DNA from: Diadema setosum
Taxonomy: Eukaryota; Echinodermata; Echinoidea; Diadematoida; Diadematidae
Reading direction: 5' to 3'
Assembly: GCA_033980235.1 (NCBI GenBank)
Contig: CM067069.1
Location: forward strand, 16,105,150-16,169,149
Length of the DNA: 64,000 nt
The position numbers and the translations under genes were made by a program. The notes below the pieces were generated by a model, which saw only the letters and a list, made by a program, of their open reading frames with translations, made no database searches and was not told the origin of the DNA. Every line of letters begins with the position of its first letter. Within the stretch, counting starts at the first letter, position 1. Shown piece after piece: positions 11,205 to 23,759 of this stretch.

Positions 11205-11500
11205 TAGACGTTCAAATTCATATAACGTGCATTCAAATTTACACATCGCACGCACGCTGAAATATCCGTGCATTCAAATTCAGAATCTGAGCGATCAATT
11301 TCATTTATGGGCGTTCTATTTCGTTTTTGTGAAATTAAATTCACGATTGAGCGTTCAATTTCTAAATGCGAGCATTGCATTTCCTATTCGTGCATTCAGA
11401 TCCACGCGATAGCCGTGAGATAGTCCCGATGAGCTTGTTTGGAGCGTTCAATTTCATTTTCAGGAGATCTAGTTCCTACTTCGTGCGATCAATTAGCGAG
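11205..11500. repeat. degenerate ~21-bp minisatellite
   Basis: About a dozen words of the type GCGTTCAATTTCATTT or GTGCATTCAAATTC recur every 19-23 bases. Unit identity is low, so the array is old. Confidence 0.55.
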
Positions 11501-11970
11501 GAAAATGGAGTAGACTTTTTTAAGAAGGGAGAAATGGCATACACAACCAATGAATGCTTGCATATAGTGTAATCATTATTGTTTAAAGGTTATACATTGT
11601 TCTCTGTTCATGTATTCTTTGTTTTTCATCTAAAAAAAAATCGACATTGTAAGGTCCAATCAGCAGTACATTCAAACAACACAACGACGATCTAATCATA
11701 TTTCTTGATGATACTGCATGCATGCTGACAACGCCCAAACACCAACCACATAATGGTAATGTGTTAAAGACAAACTGACACACAATGACCTCACATAGTC
11801 CCGCAAAAGTAAACCAATAAGATAGCAATAAACAACAAATAAGACGTATAAAATGTTCATGTTATCAGTTTCAATGTAGGCCTAGTCGAAATTGCTTCTT
11901 TTTTTTTTTCAGAAGGTGTCAACCAACTTCCCGTATCATGCTCGTCTGTAGGCATATACAGTGCCTAATG

Positions 11971-12240
11971 TTTGTTTGTTTGTTTGTTTGATTTTCCATC
12001 TAAAAAGATGGCTGCAATAGCTTGTCTTCTATGGGGTCCAGTTGGATATCAGGTGGGACCACTTCACCGGGTTAAACACTCTGCTCTTTGCGATAAATAA
12101 ATGAGGTGGGACAACGGCGTAAATCCGTACTGAGGAGTGGGGGGGGGGGGGGGGGTGATCGGCGATAGTCACCATCATGTACGATTACAAGCCCATAACT
12201 GGACCGGCGCAGCCTTGGGGGAGGGGGGGGGGGGGGAGAA
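11971..12240. repeat. dispersed repeat fragment with GTTT microsatellite and poly-G runs
   Basis: A (GTTT)n tract leads into AAAAAGATGGCTGCAATAGC and then CACTCTGCTCTTTGCGAT. The last motif recurs, diverged, at about 53003-53030 next to another element, pointing to a shared repeat. Poly-G runs lie at 12139-12155 and 12223-12236. Confidence 0.4.
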
Positions 12241-13010
12241 GCTTGGTGACCCCTCCCCCTACACACACGCATACTTTACAGAGATCGATTGTCCCACTCT
12301 TTTGCATGAAATATAAAGTGGGAGGGAAGTGGCAGTAAAAATATGAAGAACTTTCGACCAACTTGCGTTTCTTCGTCATGGCTTTGGAAATCAACCCAAC
12401 AAAAAGCAACCAATTTGCAATAAAACTTGAATAGATTTTAAAGAGCAAAACAAAAGAAAGCAAAATCAGCAGCATGACATAAATCAACACACACTATGAC
12501 ATTGATTAACATTCAAGACGGAGTAAGCAATAAAACACCAATATGGCATTTTGTACACATCAGCAACATATAGTGGTAGAGTGCATGTTAATTTATGTTG
12601 CTGTTTTTTTTTCTTTCTTTTCACAATGATACGACTAGTAGAAAAATAATGGTCTATTTGAGAACGGCTCAATATTGTCGACGGAAATGAGCATGTAGTC
12701 GGTTTTGCATTAGCTGTTCCTTGTTTGTCCATGCAATAGAATCATGTGAGGGAATTAAAAGTTAACAAAAGAGGGAGAAGAAAATGAAGAAGAGGAGGGA
12801 AAACAGCTACATTCCAGCCACTGCATAACCTTCAATGCATTGTTTGTTGGAAAATGTATGTTGAAGCTACCATGAATTGAAAAAAGGTAATACGTTCGTC
12901 CCTGAAAACAAAATATGCCGCGGTTTATATTGTACCGTTATCAGCATGCAGTTTTATTAGATGGCGGGAAGGTTTTGATTGGTTGTTTAGTGTATACAGG
13001 TGTGAGTAAG

Positions 13011-13051
<41 letters not shown>

Positions 13052-13217
13052 AAAAAAAAAACTCATTCGCTAGTGAGGTGAGAATTGGATTATGCCATGT
13101 TTACGTTACTTCAGTTCCAGGTACACTTTAACTTCTTCGTGTTAATCGTGTCAATTGTGTAAGTAGAACTGGGAACATTTACTGTAATAAGTTACAAATC
13201 TAAGTACTCATTAGAAC
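12241..13217. other. upstream region of the second GT31 gene; GT microsatellite
   Basis: No gene is seen. A (TG)n tract occupies 13011-13050, about 170 bases upstream of the GT31 start codon. A promoter for that gene is expected here but no element can be assigned. Confidence 0.5.
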
Positions 13218-14303
13218 ATGAAAGCACGCAAAGTGAGAGGTTGGCATCTGATCTTCTTGATCATTGTTGGAATAAACGTTTATTTTCTGTCCAAAAGCCG
13301 CGAACGAAGACAGAAGTATACTCCCTGCTTATGCACACCTCCACATCGAATAGACGTCGACGCAGGTGAAAGGAAGCTGGTGGCCACACCGGCCGCGCGA
13401 GAGAATGAGGATAGAAACGTTTGGAAGTCTTTACCAAAGTATATGCTAGAGCCGATCGACAGTCACGATTTTTTATACCTACACAATCCAAGAAATATAT
13501 GTAGCACAAGTGATCATCATGGAGAACTCGAAGGGGTAGATATTGTAATTTTCGTGACATCTGCTCCTGCCAACTTCCATCGGCGGCAAATCATTCGAAC
13601 GACTTTTGGACATGAAAAACACTGGTTGCTATTCAACAAGACTGTAGTAAGAACAGTGTTTATGTTGGGCAGTACATCTAACCATCCTGTTCAAAGGGAA
13701 ATTGACCAGGAATATGATTTGTTCAGGGATATTGTGCAGGAGGACATGATCGATAGCTACCAGAACCTGACACGAAAAACGATCATGGGTTTGAAGTGGG
13801 TGACGAACCATTGCCGACAAGCCAAATTCGCAATAAAAGCTGATGACGATGTAATATTGAATATGCCCCGGATCATCGACATGCTCTCAAAAGCTCCCTT
13901 ACACAATTACACTGCGGGACATGCTTACGTCAATGCTGCAGTGATTCGAAACAAGCACGACAAATTTTACACTTCGAAAGAATTTTATCCCAATTCAACC
14001 TACCCACCTTACTTGACCGGAGCGGCTTATATCATGTCTACAGACCTTGTAGAGGCAACCTACCGGACCGCTGTTACCACCACGCTCTTTCCTTGGGAAG
14101 ATGTCTTTGTGGGTATGTGCTTACAGAAGATGGGGATCAAGATCAAGACCACCGGATATTTTATTTGTGTTCACGCAGAAAACAACTTCTGCTATTCTGG
14201 TAAAGAGCAATGGAAATTATTTGCAGTATTTTATAATCTGTCCGAAAAACTCATGCTTCAGGCATGGCAAAGTCTGTCGCCATACGGTACTTTCACTGGA
14301 TAA
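13218..14303 (+). CDS. beta-1,3-galactosyltransferase-like protein (GT31), single exon
   Basis: The 361-codon frame begins at an ATG and matches the usual length of GT31 enzymes. A short cytosolic tail is followed by one membrane segment (about residues 8-24), typical of Golgi type II enzymes. The luminal domain shows RRQIIRTTFG near residue 123, the NLTRKTIMGLKWV helix near 184-196, the metal-binding triplet D209-D210-D211 in KADDDV, TYPPYLTGAAYIMS near 267-280, and EDVFVG at 294-299. These are the GT31 motifs in their normal order. The reaction is transfer of a hexose from a UDP-sugar in beta-1,3 linkage onto a glycan; donor and acceptor cannot be read from sequence. Three Asn-X-Ser/Thr sites with the family context suggest luminal glycosylation. 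It is divergently oriented to the GT31-like gene ending at 7964. Confidence 0.9.
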   Translation: MKARKVRGWHLIFLIIVGINVYFLSKSRERRQKYTPCLCTPPHRIDVDAGERKLVATPAARENEDRNVWKSLPKYMLEPIDSHDFLYLHNPRNICSTSDHHGELEGVDIVIFVTSAPANFHRRQIIRTTFGHEKHWLLFNKTVVRTVFMLGSTSNHPVQREIDQEYDLFRDIVQEDMIDSYQNLTRKTIMGLKWVTNHCRQAKFAIKADDDVILNMPRIIDMLSKAPLHNYTAGHAYVNAAVIRNKHDKFYTSKEFYPNSTYPPYLTGAAYIMSTDLVEATYRTAVTTTLFPWEDVFVGMCLQKMGIKIKTTGYFICVHAENNFCYSGKEQWKLFAVFYNLSEKLMLQAWQSLSPYGTFTG

Positions 14304-15917
14304 CTGGATAGATGGACTTAAATGAATTTAGTTTCAACTTGCTCGGTTGGCATAAAGAAAGCGAAATATAAAGGAATTTCTGTTATTTCTGTGTTTTGTG
14401 CTGTTATTTTTGCTGCTGTCGTTTGAAATAAGTCCATCATGTGGGGGAATATCTATCTCGAATTTTTAACACATCAGAGGTAAGATTGGTCCTAACCCTC
14501 CCACCCCATCCCCAAACGACAATAATAATATAGTAATTGTTAGCTGTAGAACTGAGGTCAAAATGTCTTCCGTTCTTAAGCTCATATTATTCAAGTGTCT
14601 GTCTGCGTCAACAAGTTTGATTTGATTTGATTTGATTTGATTTGATTTGATTGTTTCTGCATTACAAATGTACATGCGCCCATTATGTATACATACACAC
14701 ATTCTTCGTAGCACATTATATATGCTTTCTAAGTAATCTTATCATGTTTATGTCCATTTCTTTTATTACAAAGTGTGAGTCGACATAATGAGTAATGCAG
14801 AAGGGTTACTCAGCTATAAGGCGCATAGCTTGATCTGCATGCAGCCCACATACTCATGTATAGAAAAAAAAAGTAGAACGGAGTAGTGAATGTGGTAAAG
14901 ATAGGATAGACGAAAGGGGAAAATGAATTGAGAAGATTTACTGCTTGACTGCTGAAGGGCCATTCCATCTATTTGGCAAAAATAAAAGGAATGAATGAAC
15001 CTTGGTGAAAGCAGACAAGCTTCTCTTTCCCTCGAGGTTTGCACAAAGGGCGCAGAGGGACAGGTTTTTTTTTTCTTTTTTTTTAATGCCTGGTCGTGGT
15101 CGGTTGCATAATATGGTTTAATAGTATATGCCTTGTTAAGAGATTGAGTACGACAAATTAATCTTATAGGGAGGAATTTATGTACAGTACACATACATTG
15201 ATATGTCATGGGATCATTGACATGCACGCCTTAAAATACTGCTCAAAATCTGTTTGTGCGGGCTCGAATTTGTGGCTTGAGTAGGCCTATAGGACCTACA
15301 TTAACAAAATGATAATTCAAACAGTTTGCTACATTTCTATGATGATAACAGAGACTGTCCTTCAGGTGCAATTTGAAATATTGACACTTTCTTTTGCTTA
15401 CCAATGACCTCATTAATGACTTTTCATGTGACTGACTTAACGCTCCCATATACTGTAAGGTAAGGCATTCTGGGGAAAGTCTTATAATTTGTGTCAGTTT
15501 TTTTTTTCTAGAATCTATAATTATTAAAACTATCATATATAAAGGATGTTTTTTGTTTATTTTCTTAATTTAACGAAAAAATGTTATTTGGATTTTTGCT
15601 TTATTTTTTTCCAATTGTGGGGGTATGTTTGTCAAAAGTAGAGAGAAATAAATCCCATATGATGTCAAATGTAATATTTGTGTCTGCGCTAAATAATACA
15701 TCATCCCGGCATGGGCGTAACCAGGGGGGTGCGTTGGGTGCGAACGAATACCCCTTCAGACCCTTAAAAAAGTTAGGAGCCCGATTTTCAACCAATATTG
15801 TGTGCGCTAAGGCCAATTTTGTTTTAATTATAATAAATGATAGTAAAATAATTAATTTATAAATTAAAGCAGTTTGTTTTCCAATTAAAATACTTTTAAT
15901 GTTATATTCAACTATGA
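14304..15917. other. intergenic; TTTGA pentanucleotide microsatellite
   Basis: A (TTTGA)n tract occupies 14616-14652. A decayed repeat piece with GGGCGTAACCAGGGGGGTGC lies near 15712. No gene was recognised; ORFs of 71-137 codons are unsupported. Confidence 0.5.
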
Positions 15918-16581
15918 TTTTGCCATATTAAGATTACGGAATATTAGCGTGGGGAGGCTCAGCTAGGATGAATATCGGTAAGTTATTGGTTAACTAAAAA
16001 GAGTTTTAAGATGCATTTATGGATGTTATCTATACGCACATACTGATCCACTTTTCTTAGATAGTAAAATTTTGAAAATAAATGATTTGTATTCAATGAA
16101 TTTAGGAATTTTGAAGTATAATTTGAATAATTGTGTTTTGCCTGAAGTTTTGGAGTTTTTATTTAAGAAAAATAAATAAATACATAGATCTCCAACATGA
16201 CAGAGTGATATGTTTCATATACCGAAAACTAGATTACGAATATTCGCGGAATACTTTTATTTACAATGGCCCCAAATTTTTGAATTCTTTAGATAGTGAA
16301 TTACGACGAACTCCCGCTTGGTGTTCATTCAAACGTAAGCTTAAAAATAAACTTCTTTTGCAATACTCTGGTGATGATATGAATTATTTGATTTAGCAGA
16401 TGATTTGAAATCATTTGCAGTACTCTGGTGATGATGAATTAATATGATTTAGCAGTTGATTTGAAATTACTAATACTGATATAGATTATTCGGATAATAT
16501 TTCTGTCCTCTTGCAGCTGTCCCTATGACGGTCTTGTTGGTGATTTCCCCTCTTCTTCTTTCTCATTCTCTTCTCCTTGTT

Positions 16582-16619
<38 letters not shown>

Positions 16620-16921
16620 ACGCACGCTTGTCCAGTTGCACTTGCGTGCGTGCAGAGTGTGTGTATGAGTGTAATACCCTGTCTTTCATTTTCTTTTGGG
16701 GAACCTAATCCCACAAGCATCTGCTTCTATGTATAGGTTCCCTCCATACACAAGTTTATTCACCCGTCATGAATGTACCCTTGATAATGATTTTGTGCTA
16801 TGCAAATGCTTTTGTAAATACTGAACTTATAAATGTGTTACTTTACATTGTCATGGATGGATGTTGTAAACACAACACTCTATGATTTGTGTGGAAACTT
16901 AATAAATGAAATGAAATGAAA
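15918..16921 (+). mobile_element. non-LTR retrotransposon 3' end (CR1/L2/Jockey-type), decayed
   Basis: Translated in more than one frame, the stretch shows the characteristic C-terminal region of a non-LTR reverse transcriptase: a YGILAWGGS-like word at its start, a THTDPLFLD motif, and later a GPKFLNSL...FKRKLK block near 16265-16350. Stops and frame changes make it a pseudogene. A roughly 500-base 3' untranslated part follows, with a (TG)n tract (16580-16619), ending in AATAAATGAAATGAAATGAA. The same 3' end occurs inverted at 62150-62256. It is 5'-truncated, as is usual for such insertions. Confidence 0.75.
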
Positions 16922-17666
16922 AAATCCGGTTCTTATTCAAGGGAATGAACTTTAACACCAACTTTTCATAATACATACAAAATAACTGCAATATTGCCAT
17001 AAACTTGTTATTTCACATAAAAAAAAAATCTAGTACATAGATAAACGTATATAAGCAAAACGAATTGACGAAAACTCTACGCGGATCATTACTCAACTTT
17101 TATGGGGAGGGGGTGGAAAATTTCATCGGTCAATGGCATTTTTGTTCATTATTATGCCGCATATCGTTCCAATATGCAAATCTGTCATAGCATCAGCACA
17201 GATATAATTTATGTTTCCCAGTGAATTTATTTTTCCAGAGCATGGTAATCATGACACACAGTGTTATATTCATTATTATGTTCATGATTTCACAACACAC
17301 ATGAGAATACAACAAGTGCACTCAAATAAATTCCGGTTGTATTGATTACGTATAGTATAGTATATATATATAATATATAATAATATCGCAAACATTCGTC
17401 TATAAGTTGAAATGAGATAATTATGTGGTTTTATTCTATTTTCTCTTGAGGCATTTTTTTCTTTCACGTCGAAGAAAAACGCCTTTAATTTCACAACAAA
17501 CATTACTGATGCCCCAATAAATAAACAAAATTATGTTGTAAGTCCGTTAAACAGAATAATTATATTTTTTCAAAGACTGGAAAAGGATCCATTGGGAAGT
17601 AAAGCTTGTACAATAGCCACGATCACACACTGACAAAAGATTAAAAAAAAAGAAAGAAAGAAAAGA
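16922..17666. other. intergenic, nothing seen
   Basis: AT-rich sequence without a supported reading frame or element ends. Confidence 0.5.
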
Positions 17667-17910
17667 AAGGCGCGGACAGATTAGCAAAATATCGAACAGT
17701 TTAAAATCGCGATCTTTAAGATCTCGATGTTTTGCAAGTGCATGTGGCAGCAAACATTCCGCGAAACTTCCCACTACAACTAGGGATATTTCATCCTATG
17801 CCATTGCCGCCAAACTTCTCGATCTTTTGCCAGTGTGATCTGACAACAAAGGATCGCGAAGACTTCGCGATCTTAAACTCTTCGATCTTTTGCCAGTCTG
17901 ACCGCGCCTT
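17667..17910. mobile_element. 244-bp TIR element (MITE family 4)
   Basis: Terminal inverted repeats of about 45 bases begin AAGGCGCGGACAGATTAGCA on the left and AAGGCGCGGTCAGACTGGCA on the inverted right end. The words TCGATCTTTTGCCAG and TCGCGATCTT repeat inside. No coding capacity. No second copy was seen in the window. Confidence 0.6.
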
Positions 17911-19421
17911 ATTATGATAAACTTTAATAACGACTTCAGAATAGCAGTGATCGAGGGAGAAGAAAATGGAAAAGAAGACGTATGACACACATCTATCTAG
18001 AGTGGATCTTTTTATAACTGTTTAAAAAATGTTACTTGGTCAACAGTTTAAACTCTGAAATTGCCTCGGCCAGTGCAGTCTGCGAAATAAGGGTTCACAC
18101 CTTCCTGGTCCTTTTTTTTTTTTTAACATACGTGGATAACCACCAGGTATTGATGCATTTCAGTTTATTCTTAATTGGACGACACCACGCTCCTTTGTCC
18201 GTCTGACTTTCGCAAAAAAGGTAACTCCTGTCCCATTCCTCGAAAAATTATACTGTTATGAATCTTAACCAGTGAGAAGTGATGTACATTACTTACCAAT
18301 CTGCTTCCATTAATTAATGTCATTTTCTAATGATTATTATAATACTAGATATGGAGATCAAGTCCATACTTCATGTTGGTCTAGAAGACACATTTATGAT
18401 AGATTTCACCAGGTGTAATTCAGATCATAGAAATGACATTCTTAGCAAATGGGCCTCTATTTTACAGCTTTAAGGACCAGTGGTTCATGGTGGTTTCTAA
18501 GCACTTATGAATACTGAATACTCATAAGGAACCATAATTATTTTAATACATACAGATTCCAGTTCGTAGAAGAGGGAAATGGTCGCCTTTTGCCTCTCAT
18601 TATATACTTCATCAATTATAGTTTTTGAATATTCATGTTGTCACTTGAATTTCCCAAGAATTAGGATATTGATCTTTTTATGGAGGTCCTGGGTTTTCCG
18701 CCACCTTGCAAACTTGAAGTTACTTTTGTTCCCTTGAGAGATAACATCGATCCGATAGCTTCCTTAAAGACACCTTCTTCGGTGGATACCGAGTTGCGCG
18801 TTTTCTGCCATACTGATACTGACAGTAGCACTCTTAGTAAAGCAAGTGATCAAGGACTCACAATCTTATTTTGCTGCTTGTACGAGAAGAAAACTAAAGG
18901 ATTCCAAGAACACGGTTGTTATCAGTCGTCTTCAGAAAGAACTTCTAATCGATTCAAAAGATGCATCACACATGCTCGTTTGGCACAAAAAGTGTTATTA
19001 CCGACCAAAGTAAACTGAACACTTGCGGAAGCAGTTCAACGACAATACTCCTGTATTCAAATAAAAATGAAGAAAAAAGAAAAGAAAAGAAAAACCTGCT
19101 CGCTGTGCCAGACCTGATCTTTCTTCACCAGTAGACAATGGATGGGAACGTTTTGATTTTGCCTACAGCCTGTTCTGACGTCTCTAGCTCCAATCCTGCA
19201 AAGTTGCCTTGAGATGATTTCATGTGCATGTGAAAGCAATGCAGAACGTGTCGATGCAAATGTCACAAATCAGGCCTACGATGTACAGCAATGGCAATGT
19301 GTGCATGTTAGCAACAATGTGATGATGTAAACCTTGCATGAATGTAGATTGATTCAGCTCGATTGAGAAATAGACCTTTCGACTCAGACTATGTTTCTTT
19401 GACAGCAAAAATATAAAGGTA
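17911..19421. other. intergenic, nothing recognised
   Basis: A plus-strand ORF of 112 codons at 18680-19018 has no recognisable motif and no splice context I can support. The rest is plain AT-rich sequence. Confidence 0.4.
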
Positions 19422-19792
19422 TTAAAGGTCATGTTTACCTTTGGGAGCAGTGATTTAAAAAATGTTCAAGATATCACTTTTGATGCATATTATGTGCAGG
19501 TCAGTTGTATCACAAAACACCGTACTATATAAAATTTCTGCGACAAAGCATAGAATATAAGGAGATATCACTATTTTTCTCATTAAACAAGAATACGGCA
19601 GACGGTTTAATCTGGAAACATTTCCATTATAAGTATTGTTCACATTTTGTATATTTAACAATACTTAACATCAATTATACTGGTTCAGATTTTTACATTG
19701 GTTGTTTCTATCCTAACTCACATTTTAGAACTATTTTGAAGCCCTAATTCTGGGTTATTGTTTCATCTGTAAATGGTAAATTATGCTTTTAA
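19422..19792. mobile_element. TTAA-flanked MITE, family 2, copy 2 (inverted)
   Basis: The ends repeat those of the element at 963-1319 in the opposite orientation: TTAA|AGGTCATGTTTACCTTTG on the left and ...GGTAAATTATGCTT|TTAA on the right. The interior word CAAGATATCACTTTTGATGC is shared with the inverse of copy 1. Confidence 0.65.
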
Positions 19793-20056
19793 TAACTTAA
19801 GTATTACAATGTCATCCTTCGTTTCTGTTTCAGATATTCCAGGATTTTTCTTACAATTTGTTTGTTTGTTTGTTTTAATTTTGGCTTGAGCCTATACAAT
19901 GACATGCAGAGTGGGTGAAGGGATAAATGACAAAAAAAAAAGACATTTTATTTATGAAAGTTGCCACTTGATTTTACATCCACCTGCAGATTGAAAATAA
20001 TTACATACCAACTTATCCAATGAATATGACAAAGTACAGGGAAAGATACAGTGACC

Positions 20057-21700
20057 GTGCACTAATCTATAGAGCAATGGATAGTGATGTGATTGCCCGA
20101 TAACTTAGCCTTTTTGATATACTTTCATAGCAAGACTTTGTTTTGGTGGAAAATATGCATCGAAAATGGGCAAATATTTGCATAATTTATTATGCAAATG
20201 AGATAATAGAGATGTGTTGTTTAGAAGTTGTAGTTAATTTTTTTTAAATCTCTTTATCACATTAGGAATCATGAACAAGTCTTGATGTATAACTGTTATG
20301 AAACAAATTCATATGTGATCCTCCATCACAAAACCAACAAAAAGTCACCAGACATGGGTTTGTAGTTAGGGGCAGATTCTGAGAGACCAGACTATAAGCT
20401 TTAGAATTATGTATAACTCAATTCAAATGGACTCTCGTAACATATCTAAACATAGGAAAAAAACCCCATATAATCTGAAAAAGTGTTTACTGAAAAAAGA
20501 GGCTCTAAGTATAGGGTCTATTCAAGTTGTAGAAAAAAAACTGCTGAAAACACACTTTCCCATTCATTTTATGATCCCAAACTCAGGAATAATGAAGAAA
20601 AAGAATAGCCCTCTCAGTAAGCATGAAAAAGTCGAGATTGACTTATTTGACCCGTTTCACTTTTTTTTTTAGGCCCCACGTAAATCAAGAAGTGCAACTT
20701 TTTGTTGGTTTAGTTGTGAGCCCGGTCACATATATTGCGGCAGTGCGTTGTAGAATCTCGAAACCTCGAATCTCGAAACCTACCAATTTGATAACATATT
20801 TCCATAAGTGTTATTAAGCTCCCCTTTATTGATTGATTTCAGTACTTACTTTACCTTGGACTCTGACGACACTATAATGTGCACCTTGTTTGCTCGATAA
20901 CTTACCTGTTTTTCAGGTACGTGTACAATTATTTGATAGGAAGACTTTGTTTTAGGGAAAATATGCATAGAAATGGCCAATCATTTGCATCATTCATTAT
21001 GCAAATTAAATTATTAAGATATTTCAATAGTTTTTTTTCTCTGTATCTCATTATTACGTCACAACCAGGAAGGTCTTGATATATATAATTATGATAACCA
21101 TAATGATTCAGATTCATAACGCGGCAATGTGTTGTAGAATCTCGAAGCCTGTTGCTTCTATAGCCTCTTGCATACCAATTAATTTTGAATACGAAATTGC
21201 AAATATTGTTATTAATTTTTTTTTCTGAATTGGTTGATTCCAGTACTTTATTTTCCTCTGATGCTACCATGTACGTTTTCTTTGACCGATACCTTATCTA
21301 TTCTTCACACATGGCGCCAAGGTACAGTTTGAAAGCAATACTAAAGGGGAAAATATGTTGAGAAAATGACCAAATATTCAAATAATTTATTATGCAAATG
21401 AGATGCGTGTTTTATTTTAGTAACTGAAGTTGGTTCTTGTATTTCTTTATCACACTTAGGATTCGTGAACCGGTCTTGATACAATGATTACTATATTATC
21501 AGGATTATGATTTAGATTTATATATATTGCGGTAATGCATTGTGGAATCTACATTGGAAAGCTGCCAGTCCTGTATCTTGTATGCCAGTTTGCATACAGA
21601 TATTTGCATATGTATGATTCAGTTCTTTTGAATTGATTGAGATGCAGGACTTAATTTTGATTGGGCTCTGACAACACCATGTACTCTTTGTTTGCCCGTT
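20057..21700 (+). repeat. tandem array of ~400-bp degenerate units, three-plus copies
   Basis: Landmarks recur at even spacing. A (T/C)GATAACTTA-type word occurs near 20101, 20895, 21285 and 21695. AAGACTTTGTTTT...GGAAAATATG occurs near 20132, 20940 and 21345. GCGGCAATG-like words occur near 20737, 21121 and 21530. After removing a MITE at 20310-20735 from the first unit, spacing is about 370-410 bases. Each unit carries an inverted pair of ATTTGCAT and ATGCAAAT-like words around TTTATT. Confidence 0.7.
20310..20735. mobile_element. TIR element inserted in the first unit of the tandem array
   Basis: The ends are ATATGTGATCCTCCATCACA and, inverted, ATATGTGACCGGGCTCACAA, each followed by AACCAACAAAAAGT. 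The array sequence resumes at once on the right (ATATTGCGGCAGTG). The third unit supplies the empty site (ATATATATTGCGGTAATG), so the borders are well defined. Confidence 0.7.
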
Positions 21701-23118
21701 AAAAAAGTCTTGTAAATATGATTATACAGTATATATACAAGCACTACATGTGTATATGCTGTAATGCAATGCTGTATCAATGGCAACTCCTGATTTGCAT
21801 ATTTCATTTCTTAATTTGCATAAGAGTGAATGTTATGAACAACTGATGATGTAGCTACTGTCTTTGGCACCTTGATTACTGAAATTATTACTATTTCTGC
21901 ATTTCTGTGGAGATTTTATGAAAATTAAATCATCGAAACATCTTAAAAAGCAATGGATTGGCGGCCATTTTGTTTATGCAAATAAGATGGTCTTAGACTT
22001 AAAATTCCGCTTGGGAACCGGAATTTTTGAATTCAGCGTACTTGAATTATACAAAAGAGACCGGTTCCCAACTTTTACAAAAAATATTAAGTGTCAAAAC
22101 GCACCCCCCTTGAAAAAAAGGGGGTGACGCCCCTGTGCCGTGTTTCCGTGATTAAAAATAAAATCGTCATTTAATAATAGGATGTTTTCTTATAACATTC
22201 AATTGCGCTTCATGTTACGTTTTGTTTGTGTACCATGAGGATACTTCGTGTCATTACAAATTATGATATTTTAAAATGTAAGGAAAAGGATCAGCAATCG
22301 CACTATACAAAAGGCCAGATTTCAAATAATACTTAATCAGTAGTAGTAAAAATGTAATCAATCAAATGCAGTGTTGAAAAATTTGCTTATAGAATATTAT
22401 ATAGTTTAATCTTATATACACTGTATAAAATTGTTGTTTTATGAAAAAAAAAAATCTCCCATCCAAGCATCTTTACTCGATTAATTCCCTTATTTCTTCG
22501 GAAATAAGTTCCTGTTAATATGTGATACTGTAAAGGGCCTGTATATTACACAAAATATTCGATTTCCCAAAGTGGTGACACCTTATGTATACCTTTGTAT
22601 GGTGCAAAAATAAAATGGGGGGGGGGGGGGGGCGAGCTCCCGGTTCCGCCGGCCATGCATCAGTCTCACGAGTCTTTTGCTCATAGTGCGAAACGGAGTA
22701 CCATGCAGCGAGTACTAGGCCTCACGCTCCTAATTCAACTCGCGCATTGCTTACAGGGAAGATGAGGTAATGTTATTTTTTACCCAAAAAATCACTAAAA
22801 ATCAGTCAAGTAGAAATTGCCACCTTTGGTAGTGTTTGACATTGCTTGAGGACAGGAGCTTCTGCAGGCTATGAAGAAGTTGAATAAATCAGGGTTTTTG
22901 TATTTTTTATGAATTTTAATTGATATATGAGGTAATTTGCTATTTTTATTGTTTTTGAGAGTGACTGGATGACTAGTCTCGTATGGAGGCTCTTAACTTT
23001 TTTTTTTAGAGCTGGAGAACATCCCAAAATATGTTGTTTGCTTGAAAGCAGAGAAAATTTCCCTTCATCTGCTTCAATTTAAAAAAAAATCGATGATTCG
23101 ATTGATTCTTTATGATTT
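21701..23118. other. intergenic; poly-G tract at 22617-22632
   Basis: No gene was recognised. An ORF of 69 codons at 21918-22127 spans a GGGAACCGG...CCGGTTCCC inverted pair and is not supported as coding. Confidence 0.45.
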
Positions 23119-23337
23119 ATGGAATATGCCGCATTTAACACAGGTTTCTTTCTGGGAGCCCGGAAAAGGAGCGTGAGGTTAGCTGCTCGAGCGATCACTC
23201 TACGTCGATCTTGCTCGTTGTTCACGGTTGACACAAGAGGGCGTTTGTTATTTTTGTCGGATCTGGCACTTGCTGCCATGACGACGAAGGCGGCTCTTCC
23301 GCCGCGTCGGCGTCTTGTATAGTGTACGTACGTGTAT

Positions 23338-23386
<49 letters not shown>
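23119..23386. promoter_or_regulatory. CpG-rich patch with adjoining TG microsatellite; possible promoter
   Basis: CpG dinucleotides cluster between 23160 and 23335 (for example around GCCGCGTCGGCG at 23300) against a CpG-poorer background. A (TG)n tract follows at 23340-23386. It lies about 3 kb upstream of the LRRIQ3 start codon and could hold that gene's promoter or an untranslated first exon. ORFs of 66-67 codons on both strands are unconvincing. This is inference from composition only. Confidence 0.3.
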
Positions 23387-23759
23387 ATGCAGCAGGTGTT
23401 TTTCTTGTGTACACCCCCCACTGACTGGTTGCAGTGCATGTGTTGTACGATTGAAACTTGTCCAACTTGCGAAAACAAGATTTTAACAGCTTCAAATCAA
23501 GTGGAGTGATAGAGTGACCATACCAGTGGGCCAGTTTGGTTTGGTAAGAAAACTGTCTAAGTTTCGTTCTGTTGTTGAATGCAATACGATGCAAGACCCT
23601 AACAATCCCTTTAATGTGGAATCTACTGCTGCTACATTTTGCAGCTCGGAGAATCCAACGCGACCTCTGATACAGATTGCCCCGTAGTTTCGGCGGTGGT
23701 GTCTCGTCCGGGTCCGGGTGTGTTGCACACAGCAGCCGCTGTACTGCATGTCGCACAAA

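Noticed and set aside
18680..19018. 112-codon ORF as a gene
   Set aside because: No recognisable motif, hydrophobic segment, splice context or codon signature to support coding.
20057..21700. CRISPR-like array
   Set aside because: The units are ~400 bp and diverged, without short identical repeats and unique spacers; the genome is eukaryotic.
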